A stretch of 61,866 bases of DNA from Actinomyces dentalis DSM 19115 (lineage in GTDB: Bacteria; Actinomycetota; Actinomycetes; Actinomycetales; Actinomycetaceae), in NCBI RefSeq assembly GCF_000429225.1, contig NZ_AUBL01000025.1:1-61866 (forward strand), read 5' to 3'. Of this stretch, positions 9,081-17,359 are shown in pieces (position 1 is the stretch's first letter; each line of letters opens with the position of its first letter). A program made the position numbers and the translations under genes. A model generated the notes under the pieces. The model saw only the letters and a program-made list of their open reading frames with translations, did no database searches and had not been told where the DNA came from.

Positions 9081-9260
9081 GGACCGCGAGATCGCCGGGT
9101 AACCCGCGAGCACGTCACATAACCCGCGAGCACGTCACATAACCCGCGAGAACGTCTGCTAGAGGTACGTGCTCGCGGGTTAAGTGACGTGCTCGCCGCC
9201 AGCCCCGCCGACGGCGTCACGACATGCGAGACGGCGTCCCATCATGCGGAACGATCGAGG
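9081..9260. repeat. Repeat family C: tandem 20-mers plus long hairpin
   Basis: AACCCGCGAGCACGTCACAT units recur at 20-bp spacing from 9101. The third unit pairs with ACGTGCTCGCGGGTT at 9167-9181 to form a hairpin of about 15 bp with an 11-nt loop. The element ends with GACATGCGAGACGGCGTCCC, which encodes the last residues and stop of the NYN gene. A homologous copy lies inverted at 49475-49690. Confidence 0.8.
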
Positions 9261-9876
9261 CCGGGCCGAGGGCGGGGCCCCGCGTCGGGAGTCGTCGCGC
9301 GCGGGCGGCGAGCACCTCGGCGGGCGGCCGGGGGAGGCGCAGGCGCATGCGGAGGTCCGTGACCCTGCTGAGCTCCCGGCTCAGGCCGCCGCGACCGGTG
9401 ACCTGCCAGACCGTCATGCCCAGGCGGCGCGCCTCGTCGGCCGCCTCGGTGAAGGTGCGGTCCGCCGAGGCGATGATGAGTCGGGAGAAACGGGTGGAGA
9501 TGTGCACCAGGTCGATGCTCTCCAGGAGGGCGGTCTCGGCGCCGTCCCGCCCGGAGCGCACGTGGAGGCGGCCGGGGAAGACGCACAGCACCGGCATGAC
9601 GGCCGTGGCCATGTGGTGGGCGACCCCGATGTGGATGGAGTCCGCGGGGCCGATCTTGACGGCGTCGACGTAGGCGGCCAGGACGCGCGCCGCGTCCTCG
9701 GCGGTCGTGGATCCCGCGCCGCACAGGTTCTCCAGGTCGATGAGGTGCAGAGCGCGGTCGCCGCACGCGCCGTCGCGGAGGACGGTGAGGACGGTGAGGT
9801 CCTCCCGGCGGACGACGGGGCGGCGGGCCCCGACGGCGCGACGGGTCGTCGGAAGTGGGAGGACGGCGGCGGTCAT
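9217..9876 (-). CDS. NYN/PIN-like domain protein, putative RNase
   Basis: 219 residues. After about 35 residues of N-terminal extension there is LHLIDLENLCG, the first acidic motif of the NYN (LabA/DUF88-like) fold. SGRDGAETALLESI carries a further acidic site, and LIIASADRTFTEAADEARRL matches the conserved SADxxF...A motif near the C-terminal half. NYN proteins are mostly metal-dependent RNases; catalysis here is inferred. The ATG at 9876 is preceded by a GAAAGGAAG ribosome-binding site. The last 10 or so residues and the stop lie inside repeat C, so the C-terminus may have been replaced when the repeat arrived. Confidence 0.75.
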   Translation of the reverse strand: MTAAVLPLPTTRRAVGARRPVVRREDLTVLTVLRDGACGDRALHLIDLENLCGAGSTTAEDAARVLAAYVDAVKIGPADSIHIGVAHHMATAVMPVLCVFPGRLHVRSGRDGAETALLESIDLVHISTRFSRLIIASADRTFTEAADEARRLGMTVWQVTGRGGLSRELSRVTDLRMRLRLPRPPAEVLAARARRLPTRGPALGPASIVPHDGTPSRMS

Positions 9877-10193
9877 GGGCGCTTCCTTTCGTGAGGGGCC
9901 GGCGCGGTTGCCGGACACTTCTGAAGCGCGGTGTTTATTCGGTCACTCGCCCGGGGATCGTGCGATTGGCGGCGGGGTCGGTGACGAGGGACTCGTCTCG
10001 GCAGCCCGACTTCCGGCGGCCGTTGTTATCGAATCGTGACATGATGGTCCGGCGCGGGCACCACACCGCCGGACCTCGTGGTGCCCGCGACGCCCCTGCG
10101 GGCACGGCGCGCGATCGCGCCCGCTGTGAGGGCGCCATCGCCCGGAGGCCGACCCCCGACCGACGTCCGCCCCACGCGGCCGGTCCCGGCCGG
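9877..10193. other. Upstream region of the NYN gene
   Basis: It contains the ribosome-binding site of the NYN gene and otherwise no gene or clear promoter that I can support. Confidence 0.35.
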
Positions 10194-10313
10194 TGTCCGA
10201 ATCTGTTGCAAAGGCCCGGATCGAGCCGGAGCGCCGGAAGAGAAACGTTGATATTCCGCGGTTCTTCTCGCGGCCGATCCCGGCCCGGGGCGCCTTTGCA
10301 ACAGATTTGGACA
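10194..10313. mobile_element. MITE-like element, 120 bp
   Basis: It has terminal inverted repeats of 22 bp with one mismatch, TGTCCGAATCTGTTGCAAAG... at 10194-10215 and its complement at 10292-10313. The left half (10194-10262) is homologous to the end of the degraded IS5-like element at 29438-29509 (shared AATCTGTTGCAAA, a CCGGATCG-like segment and AT-rich ATATTCCGCG). This makes it a probable non-autonomous derivative of that IS. Confidence 0.75.
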
Positions 10314-10759
10314 GATCGTCGCCCTGACCAGTCCCATGCGCCTCATGCGCCCCACTCGGTCGGGGGTTCTGGCCGGGTGGTCGTCGGAGTCGGGCCGCGC
10401 CCTTTCGCGGCGCACCGGGGACGGTCGGCGGCCCCGCCCGGTTCCCGGTTATGGCGCTCCGGGAGGATCGTTCGGGTGGGCCCACCGAATGTGCTCGAGG
10501 ATTTCCGCATGATTGCGCGGTTGTGATGGCGACGCGGTCGGGTGCGGAGCGGAACGATCCTCCCAGGACGCCGTTTTCCGCCTTCGGATGGGTCGGGGGG
10601 CGCAAGGAATCCGATCAGGACCGGGCGGGCGTCGGCGCCCCGTGATCAGGATCGCCGGTTTGCCGCCATGCGGCGATGCGCGCCGCGGAAGGCGCCCCGC
10701 GACCAGGCCCGCCGGGCCCGTTCCGGCGAGCACCGCCCGCCCGCTACTACGCTGGCTCC
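10314..10759. repeat. Intergenic region with a 13-bp inverted repeat
   Basis: GGGAGGATCGTTC at 10461-10473 is exactly inverted at 10552-10564, enclosing 78 bp. This could be a second small repeat element. No convincing gene is seen before tmk. Confidence 0.45.
10748..10753 (+). promoter_or_regulatory. Leaderless-type -10 (TACGCT) of tmk
   Basis: TACGCT lies 6 nt before the GTG at 10760, with no ribosome-binding site between them. Confidence 0.55.
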
Positions 10760-11446
10760 GTGAGCCAAGCCCCCGCCCCGCCCACGCGGGACGCCGCCGA
10801 CCGCCCGGGCCTCTTCCTCACCTTCGAAGGGGGCGACGGCGTCGGCAAGACCACCCAGACCCGCATCCTCGCCGAAGCCCTCCGGGCCGAGGGCGTCGAG
10901 GTCCTCGTCACCCGCGAGCCGGGCGGCACCGACCTGGGGGCCGAGATCCGTCGCCTGCTGCTCGACGGCGGCCACGTCGACCCGCGCGCCGAGGCCCTCC
11001 TGTACGCCGCCGACCGCGCCCACCACGTCGCCACCCTCGTCCGCCCCGCCCTGGAGCGCGGCGCCGTCGTCGTCTCCGACCGCTACCTCGACTCCTCCGT
11101 CGCCTACCAGGGCGCGGCCCGCTCCCTCGGGGCCGAGGATGTCCGGAGCCTGTCCCTGTGGGCCACCGGCGGGCTCCTGCCGGACCGGACGATCCTGCTC
11201 GACGCCGACCCCGCCCTCGCCGACCGCCGCACGGGCGGGCGCGGGGGCAGGGACCGCCTCGAGCGCGAGTCCGACGCCTTCCGCGCCGCCCTGCGCGAGC
11301 AGTTCCTCGCCCTGGCGGACGCCGAGCCGGGGCGCATTGTCGTCATCGACGCCGCCCGGCCCGTTGAGGCGGTGACCGCCGCGGTCCGCAGCGCGCTCGA
11401 CCCGCTGCTGGACGCTCGTTCCGGCGCCGGAGGGCGGGGCGCATGA
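10760..11446 (+). CDS. tmk: Thymidylate kinase
   Basis: 228 residues, the usual size for the family. It phosphorylates dTMP to dTDP in DNA precursor synthesis. The P-loop FEGGDGVGKTTQT is at about residues 22-34, the DRY-type motif VVSDRYLDSSVAYQG binds dTMP, and a lid with Arg-rich RTGGRGGRDRLE follows. The GTG start at 10760 is chosen from the TACGCT box 6 nt upstream. Its stop overlaps the holB start (ATGA), an arrangement common in actinobacteria. Confidence 0.95.
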   Translation: MSQAPAPPTRDAADRPGLFLTFEGGDGVGKTTQTRILAEALRAEGVEVLVTREPGGTDLGAEIRRLLLDGGHVDPRAEALLYAADRAHHVATLVRPALERGAVVVSDRYLDSSVAYQGAARSLGAEDVRSLSLWATGGLLPDRTILLDADPALADRRTGGRGGRDRLERESDAFRAALREQFLALADAEPGRIVVIDAARPVEAVTAAVRSALDPLLDARSGAGGRGA

Positions 11447-12714
11447 GCGTGTGGACCGACGTCGTCGGGCAGGAGAGGGCGGTGGCCGCCCTCGACGCCG
11501 CGGCCCGCTCCGCCCGGGCGCTGGTGCGGGCCCGCCGGGCCGGCTCCGCCGCCGGGTCCGGGGCGGGTCCTGACGCCGCCGCCGAGTCCGGCGCCGGGTC
11601 CGGGGCGGGGCCCGACGCCGACGCCTCCGCCATGACCCACGCCTGGCTCATCACCGGCCCGCCCGGCTCGGGCCGCTCGGTGGCCGCCCGCGCCTTCGCC
11701 GCCGCCCTCCAGTGCACGGGGGAGGTCCCGGGCTGCGGGCGCTGCAAGCCCTGCCGCGACGTCATGGCCGGCTCCCACCCCGACGTCGTGCGCCTGGCCA
11801 CCGACAAGCTCCTCATCACCATGGACGAGGTCAAGGAGCTCATCGGCCAGGCCCAGCGGCGGCCCTGGACGGGCAACTGGCGCGTCATCCTCATCGAGGA
11901 CGCCGACCGCATGGCCGAGCGCACCACCAATGTGCTGCTCAAGTCCATCGAGGAGCCGCCCCCGCAGACCGTGTGGCTCCTGTGCACCCCGAGCGCCGAC
12001 GACGTCCTGCCCACCATCCGCTCCCGGTGCCGCCTGGTGACCCTGCGGATCCCGCCGCCCGACGCCGTCGCCGAGCTGCTCGTGCGCCGCGACGGCGCGG
12101 ACCCGGAGCTCGCCGCGAGGGCCGCCCGGGCCAGTCAGTCCCACATCGGGCTGGCCCGGCACCTGGCCAAGGACCCCGGCGCCTGGGAGCGCCGGCGCCG
12201 CCTCCTGCTCGCGCCCGTCTCCCTGCGCAGCGTCGGCGACGCCGTCCTGGCGGCCGCGGACCTCGTCGAGGCCGCCGAGGCGGAGGCGAAGGAGACCACC
12301 GCCGAGCGCGACGCCGCCGAGCGCACCGCCCTGCTGCGGGCGCTGGGCCTGGAGGGAGACGCCAGGATCCCGCCCGCGCTGCGCGCCCAGGTCCGCCAGC
12401 TGGAGGAGGACCAGAAGCGCCGCGCCAGGCGTGCGCGCACCGACGTGCTCGACCGGGCCATGATCGACCTGCTGTCCTTCTACCGCGACGTGCTGGTCTC
12501 CCAGATGGGCGGCGACGTCGAGCGTGTTAATATCGACCTCGCCGAGGTCCTCGACCGGGTCGCGGCCTCCACCGGCCCGGAGCAGTCCCTGGCCCGAATC
12601 GCCGCCATCGAGCAGTGCCGGGCGCGACTGAGATCCAACGCCTCCCCGCTGCTGGCCGTCGAGTCCCTCATGGTTCAGCTGCGCCCGCAGGCCCGCCCCG
12701 TCTCCGAGCCCTGA
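11443..12714 (+). CDS. holB: DNA polymerase III subunit delta'
   Basis: 423 residues. It is the clamp-loader subunit that helps load the beta clamp at replication forks. The N-terminus begins with the typical VWTDVVGQERAVAAL, followed by an Ala/Gly-rich insertion (about residues 28-60). A modified P-loop region (ITGPPGSGRSVAAR) has Arg instead of the catalytic Lys, as expected for delta'. Next come a four-Cys zinc module (CTGEVPGCGRCKPC) and the Walker B-like VILIEDADRM. It overlaps tmk by 4 bp. Confidence 0.93.
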   Translation: MSVWTDVVGQERAVAALDAAARSARALVRARRAGSAAGSGAGPDAAAESGAGSGAGPDADASAMTHAWLITGPPGSGRSVAARAFAAALQCTGEVPGCGRCKPCRDVMAGSHPDVVRLATDKLLITMDEVKELIGQAQRRPWTGNWRVILIEDADRMAERTTNVLLKSIEEPPPQTVWLLCTPSADDVLPTIRSRCRLVTLRIPPPDAVAELLVRRDGADPELAARAARASQSHIGLARHLAKDPGAWERRRRLLLAPVSLRSVGDAVLAAADLVEAAEAEAKETTAERDAAERTALLRALGLEGDARIPPALRAQVRQLEEDQKRRARRARTDVLDRAMIDLLSFYRDVLVSQMGGDVERVNIDLAEVLDRVAASTGPEQSLARIAAIEQCRARLRSNASPLLAVESLMVQLRPQARPVSEP

Positions 12715-12857
12715 TAACGAATCCCTGATAATAAGGAGTGATCCCGCCCGTCCGACGGCCATGCCCCTTCGGCAGCACCACCGACGCGCTCAAGTGAATC
12801 CCATCCGACGGCGCCATTCCCGCCGTCGTCTCCGGCCCCTGATAACGAGGAGTGATC

Positions 12858-14348
12858 ATGACTCAGCCGATCCAGCCGAACCCGTCCTTCCAACCGACTC
12901 AGCCCTTCCAGCCGAGCCCGCCGACTCAACCCCTCCGGCCGGCTCAGCCGGCTCAGCCGATCCAGCCGAGCCCGCCGACTCAACCCCTCCAACCGACTCA
13001 ACCACATCCGCCGACTCAGTTGAATCCACCGGCTCAGCCGGCCCCGCCATTCCAGTCGACTCCGCGGGCTCCGATACCCGAGTCCATCACCCGCAGGCCG
13101 CCCCTCATCGGGCGCATTGCGATGATCGTGCTCGCCGTCGCAGGAGTCATCATGATCGGTCTGGGGATCGGGCTGGCCGTTTCGGGGGAGATGGGCGGCT
13201 TCGCCGCGTGCACCGTGATGGGACTGATTCTGGTGGCGGTCCTGCCGTTCGGGCTGCGCCCTCGCGTGATTCTGGACGCCAGGGGAATCCACGTCCGCAA
13301 TATCGCCTCCTCCCACGACCTGCCCTGGCCCGCGTCGCGCGGGGCGCTGGTGGTCGGCGAGGTCAGTAACGGGAACGGGTGGCTCTTCACCGCCACCCCC
13401 GAGTACCGGCCGGCCGACGGCTCCAAGCCCGTCAAGATACTGTCCCTGCGCCGCGTGCGCGCCGGAATCGGCAATGCCACGGCGGTCCTGGAGGCGGATC
13501 TCGACGACCTGTGGGCCTGGGCCGTGGCCCGCGGCTACGTCCGACCCGAGAACCAGGCCGCGGGCGCGCCCGCCCCCGGTTACGGGTCCGCCCCCGCCTA
13601 TGGGGCCGGAGGGACCGGCACCGCCTTGGGCGTCCCCCCGACCCAGTCCGCCCCCGGCTATGGGGCCGGAGGAGGTTACGGAAACGCCGCCGATCACGGA
13701 ACGGGCGGCTACGCGCCCGCCCCCGCGCCGTCGGCTCCGCTCGGCGCGGGCGCCGGGCGCGGCGCCTCGGCCGCGGCGGATCTCGACGTCGATATGTTGA
13801 GCAGGCCGCAACTGGAGTTCAAGGGGCCCGGCGTCCTCGCCGTGTGCCTCTTCGCCGGATTCGGCCTGTTCATGATCGTCGGCTCCGCATTCGCGCTCCA
13901 GAACGACGGCTCGTTCTGGGGCGTGCCGGGAATCGTCTTCGGGGCGTTCCTGCTCGTCCTGAGCGTGGATCAGGCCTTGAAGCGCGTGACCATCGACCAG
14001 GAGGGATTCCACGTGAGGGGCCTCATCCCCCGCACGTACGCCTGGCCGGCCTCCCGCGCCCAGCTGGTGGCGACCTTCCGCTATTCCCGCTCGTCCTCGT
14101 ACGCCGACGTCAGTCTCGTCGAGCCCGATGGAAAGCGGCGGGAGCTGCCGCTCGGGGTGCTGAACCGCAACGGCGGACTGGGTCCCGAACTCGGCATGGT
14201 GCGCACCCTCGACACCATCTGGGCCTGGGGCGAACGCCGGGGAGTGGCCCGCGAGACCGGTCAGTACGTGCCCGCCGCCGACGCCGCCTTCGAGCAGTCG
14301 CGCCGCTCCGCCCTCGAACGGATCGACTACCTGCGCTCGGGGCGCTGA
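12858..14348 (+). CDS. Membrane protein with two PH-like domains and Pro/Gln-rich N-terminus
   Basis: 496 residues. Residues 1-70 are a low-complexity region built on QPTQP/QPSPPTQP units. Two similar halves follow. Each has a pair of hydrophobic helices (IAMIVLAVAGVIMIGLGIGL; VLAVCLFAGFGLFMIVGSAF) and a beta-rich domain with a matching start (VILDARGIHVRN; VTIDQEGFHVRG) and a shared PWPASR/AWPASR motif, typical of bacterial PH-like domains. A Gly/Ala/Tyr-rich linker separates them. The ATG at 12858 is preferred over the GTG at 12852 because GAGGAG is 5 nt upstream. A similar ribosome-binding-site segment (CCCTGATAATAAGGAGTGATC-like) also occurs at about 12725. The function is unknown. Confidence 0.75.
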   Translation: MTQPIQPNPSFQPTQPFQPSPPTQPLRPAQPAQPIQPSPPTQPLQPTQPHPPTQLNPPAQPAPPFQSTPRAPIPESITRRPPLIGRIAMIVLAVAGVIMIGLGIGLAVSGEMGGFAACTVMGLILVAVLPFGLRPRVILDARGIHVRNIASSHDLPWPASRGALVVGEVSNGNGWLFTATPEYRPADGSKPVKILSLRRVRAGIGNATAVLEADLDDLWAWAVARGYVRPENQAAGAPAPGYGSAPAYGAGGTGTALGVPPTQSAPGYGAGGGYGNAADHGTGGYAPAPAPSAPLGAGAGRGASAAADLDVDMLSRPQLEFKGPGVLAVCLFAGFGLFMIVGSAFALQNDGSFWGVPGIVFGAFLLVLSVDQALKRVTIDQEGFHVRGLIPRTYAWPASRAQLVATFRYSRSSSYADVSLVEPDGKRRELPLGVLNRNGGLGPELGMVRTLDTIWAWGERRGVARETGQYVPAADAAFEQSRRSALERIDYLRSGR

Positions 14349-14364
14349 CTTCGGAGAGCGCCGG

Positions 14365-15204
14365 ATGGATCTCGATGATTACCGCCGATCACTGGTGCGC
14401 GCGGCCGCCGCGGACTCCGGGATCACCAGCCTGGTCTTCTTCGGCTCCGCGGCCCGATCCGGTGCCGCGCGTCGCGACGAGTGGTCGGACCTGGATTTCA
14501 ACATCTTCTTCACCCCCGAGGCGAACCGGCGCCACCGCGATGCGTGGCCCTTCCTCCCCGAGCCCGAGCGCATTGTGCTCCGGGCCCGGGAGGGCGCCGA
14601 CGGCGGCGTGGTGATCTACGACGACGGCGTGCTGCTCGAGTTCGGCGCCGGACAGCCGTGGCCGATCAGCGACCCCGAGCGGGACACGGCCCTGGACGGG
14701 GGCGACCTGATACTCGCTCCGCCGCCGCGGCCGCCCCGACCGGACAACGCGGTGCGACTGTTCCTGGCCAAGCTGTTCATCGGCGTGGGCCGCTACCGGA
14801 GGGGCGAGCACATCGCCGCGCACGCCCATGTGCGCGCTCATGCGCTCGCGCAGTTGTGCTGGGTCTTGCGGCTGCGCCTGGCCCCCGATCGACCCGGGAG
14901 CCCGTACGACCCGACGCGGCGCTTCGAGCGCGCGCTGCCCGATCTGGCCGGGGAGATCGGGCGCCTTCTCGACGAGAACTTGGAGGTCTGCGCGCGCGGG
15001 CTGTTCGACGTCGCCCGGCGCGAATTGGAGCCCGGCTGGCACGAATTCCCCTCCGCCGCGGCCGATACCATCGCCCGTCGGCTGGGGTGGGGCTTTTCTC
15101 CGGCGCGCTTCGACGGCGTCCTGAGGCATCACAGCTGCGACGACGCCCCTGACGGCTGTCAGGGCAGTGGGAACGGCTCCGTGACGACAAGGGCTCAGCC
15201 GTGA
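14365..15204 (+). CDS. Nucleotidyltransferase-fold protein
   Basis: 279 residues. The N-terminus has the Pol-beta nucleotidyltransferase signature FFGSAARSGAARRDEWSDLD (GS...DxD), giving two metal-binding acids. The C-terminal part is helical, containing FLAKLFIGVGRYRRGEH, as in lincosamide or aminoglycoside nucleotidyltransferases and related stand-alone enzymes. The substrate cannot be told from sequence, and resistance should not be assumed. It starts 16 nt after the PH-like gene. Repeat A begins about 90 bp downstream. Confidence 0.75.
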   Translation: MDLDDYRRSLVRAAAADSGITSLVFFGSAARSGAARRDEWSDLDFNIFFTPEANRRHRDAWPFLPEPERIVLRAREGADGGVVIYDDGVLLEFGAGQPWPISDPERDTALDGGDLILAPPPRPPRPDNAVRLFLAKLFIGVGRYRRGEHIAAHAHVRAHALAQLCWVLRLRLAPDRPGSPYDPTRRFERALPDLAGEIGRLLDENLEVCARGLFDVARRELEPGWHEFPSAAADTIARRLGWGFSPARFDGVLRHHSCDDAPDGCQGSGNGSVTTRAQP

Positions 15205-15625
15205 CAGTGAGCCTTTCCCGCCGGGTCACTGGAGATGCTCCGGGGCGGGGCCGGCGACGCCGATGCCCGGGACGCGGTCGCCGGTCCCCCGCTCGTCGAG
15301 ATGCGCATTTCGCACTCGAGCGGTGCGTTTTGCACTCGAGAACGACGGTTGGAACTGCACTTTCGAGTGCGAAGTGCACGTCTGGGCGCCAGAGGGGCGC
15401 CCGTCGCGACCGCCGCCGGCCCCCGGGAGGGTCGTCCGCACCACCCCGGGCCCGCCCGTCCGCGCCATCCCCGGCAGTGATTCTCACGAAACCCTGCGAG
15501 CAGGTCCCGAAGGCCGTCACGACACCGTTCATACCGGGCTCGATAATTGGTCGCGATCGATCTCGGCGAGGAGAGACGGGGCCTTCTCCGCCTCGCGGGG
15601 GAGTGCCGCGACGGGCACGCGCCCG
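15205..15625. other. Intergenic region dominated by repeat A
   Basis: Repeat A occupies 15296-15405. The rest, including 15406-15625, shows no gene that I can support. Confidence 0.45.
15296..15405. repeat. Complete unit of palindromic repeat family A
   Basis: It contains two TTCGCACTCGAG/TTTGCACTCGAG boxes, then AACGACGGTTGGAACTGCAC, and then the inverted TTTCGAGTGCGAAGTGCACG box. This is an uninterrupted version of the sequence flanking both IS30 copies and so shows the presumed empty target. Confidence 0.75.
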
Positions 15626-15631
15626 TAGGCT
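15626..15631 (+). promoter_or_regulatory. Leaderless-type -10 (TAGGCT) of the peptidase gene
   Basis: TAGGCT is followed by 6 nt and the ATG at 15638. Confidence 0.55.
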
Positions 15632-15637
15632 GCCCGC

Positions 15638-17257
15638 ATGAAGATCTCGACCCGCTCCCGCGCCGTCCGCGCCCTCGCAGCCGTGAGCGCCGCGCTCCTG
15701 GCCTGCGCCGAACTGGCCGCGTGCGGCCACAACCTCCTCACTCCCGCAGAGTCGACCGCGATCACTCCCACCCCGGTCGCGGCGACGAGCCCCGCCCCCG
15801 TCCCCCAGGGCCTGGAGTCCTTCTACAGCCAGAGCATCGACTGGCAGCCCTGCGAGGGGGGCAAGAACGCGGACCCGAACACCACCTTCACCTGCGCCAC
15901 CATTAACGTTCCCCTCGACTACGAGCACCCCGACGGGCAGACCATTCAGATAGCCCTGAAGAGGCGGCCCGCCGGGGGCGAGGCCATCGGCTCGCTCTTC
16001 ATCAACCCGGGCGGCCCGGGGGGCAGCGGCGTGAACCTCGTGGACAGCGCCGGCCACCTCCTGTCCCAGCGCCTGATGGATTCCTACGACGTCATCGGCT
16101 TCGACCCGCGCGGCGTGGGCGCCTCGACCGCCGTCGACTGCATGACCGACGCCGAGGTCGACGCGGACCGCGCCGCCGCGGACGCCGGGCCCAATGACAA
16201 GCTCACCGACGAGCAGGTCCAGGAGAGTGTGACCTCGCACGCCGAGAAGCTCGAGAGCCAGTGCGACGCCAACACCCACGTCGAGGGCCTGCTCGACCAC
16301 ATCGACACGATCTCCGCCGCCCGCGATCTCGACATCCTGCGGGCCGTGGTCGGCGACGACGCGCTGAGCTACCTCGGGTACTCCTACGGCACCTACCTGG
16401 GCGCCACCTACGCCGAGCTCTTCCCCGGCAACGTCGGCCGCCTCGTGCTCGACGGCGCCGTCGACCCGACCCTGAGCTCCGGGCAGGTCAGCCTGGGCCA
16501 GGCCGCGGGCTTCGAGAACGCGCTGCGCGCCTACGTCGAGGACTGCCAGCGCGGCAAGAACTGCCCCCTGAGCGGGGACGTGGACAACGGCGTCAAGCAG
16601 ATCCAGGACCTGCTGGACCTGACCGTCGACTCCCCGCTCCCGACCAATGACGCGAAGCGGCCGCTGACCTACTCCCTGGCCGAGAGCGCCGTCCTCTCCC
16701 TCCTCTACGACGACCAGTACTGGCAGTACCTGACGAGCGGCCTGGCCGAGGCGATGAACCAGGGCAAGGGCTCGATCCTGCTCGCGCTCGGCGACGCGCT
16801 CGCCTCGCGCAATGAGGACGGCACCTACTCCGGCAACAGCAGCGAGGTCATCAACGCCATCAACTGCCTGGACTACCCGGTCGAGGGCGATATGGCCTCC
16901 TGGCAGACCGAGGCCCACGAGATGGAGCAGGCCTCCCCGACCTTCGGCGCGGACCTGAGCTACCCGGAGCTGTTCTGCCAGGTCTGGGACCACAAGTCCA
17001 CTCGTGAGCGCAAGCCGATCCACGCCTCCGGCGCCGCCCCCATCCTCGTCATCGGCACCACCGGCGACCCCGCCACCCCCTACCCGTGGGCCGAGGCGCT
17101 GGCCGAGCAGCTCGACTCCGGCCGCCTGCTGACCTGGGAGGGCAACGGCCACACCGCCTACGGCCGGGCCGGGGACTGCGTGACCGACGCCGTGGACCGC
17201 TATCTGCTGACCGGCGAGCTCCCGCAGGAGGGCCTGACCTGCAAGGGCAAGAACTGA
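15638..17257 (+). CDS. Lipoprotein alpha/beta-hydrolase, tripeptidyl-aminopeptidase type
   Basis: 539 residues. The signal peptide ends in a lipobox (ELAACGHN), so Cys at about residue 29 should be lipidated and the enzyme held outside the membrane. The oxyanion region INPGGPGGSG, the nucleophile elbow GYSYGTYLG, a C-terminal TAP-like segment with the acid (GTTGDPATPY) and the His (GNGHTAYGR) complete the catalytic triad expected of SlpD/SlpE and Mycobacterium CaeA-like proteases. It probably trims N-terminal peptides or ester substrates at the surface. It is monocistronic and convergent with the asparaginase gene. Confidence 0.9.
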   Translation: MKISTRSRAVRALAAVSAALLACAELAACGHNLLTPAESTAITPTPVAATSPAPVPQGLESFYSQSIDWQPCEGGKNADPNTTFTCATINVPLDYEHPDGQTIQIALKRRPAGGEAIGSLFINPGGPGGSGVNLVDSAGHLLSQRLMDSYDVIGFDPRGVGASTAVDCMTDAEVDADRAAADAGPNDKLTDEQVQESVTSHAEKLESQCDANTHVEGLLDHIDTISAARDLDILRAVVGDDALSYLGYSYGTYLGATYAELFPGNVGRLVLDGAVDPTLSSGQVSLGQAAGFENALRAYVEDCQRGKNCPLSGDVDNGVKQIQDLLDLTVDSPLPTNDAKRPLTYSLAESAVLSLLYDDQYWQYLTSGLAEAMNQGKGSILLALGDALASRNEDGTYSGNSSEVINAINCLDYPVEGDMASWQTEAHEMEQASPTFGADLSYPELFCQVWDHKSTRERKPIHASGAAPILVIGTTGDPATPYPWAEALAEQLDSGRLLTWEGNGHTAYGRAGDCVTDAVDRYLLTGELPQEGLTCKGKN

Positions 17258-17359
17258 CGCTCGGCCGGGCGGGGCCGCGCCGTCGTGCGCGTTCGTGCCC
17301 GCCCGTGCGGCGTTCGGCACCGCCGACGGCGAGCCCGGCCCCGGTCGGGTGCGCCCGGC

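Noticed and set aside
9101..9170. CRISPR-like array of 20-bp repeats
   Set aside because: The repeats are contiguous without unique spacers, form a hairpin with downstream sequence and lack nearby cas genes. They are treated as repeat family C.
14365..15204. Aminoglycoside or lincosamide resistance gene
   Set aside because: Only the general nucleotidyltransferase fold can be seen. Resistance cannot be claimed from these motifs.
14777..17320. An 847-codon minus-strand frame
   Set aside because: It lies opposite the nucleotidyltransferase and peptidase genes, both of which have clear motifs. Its composition is that of a shadow frame.
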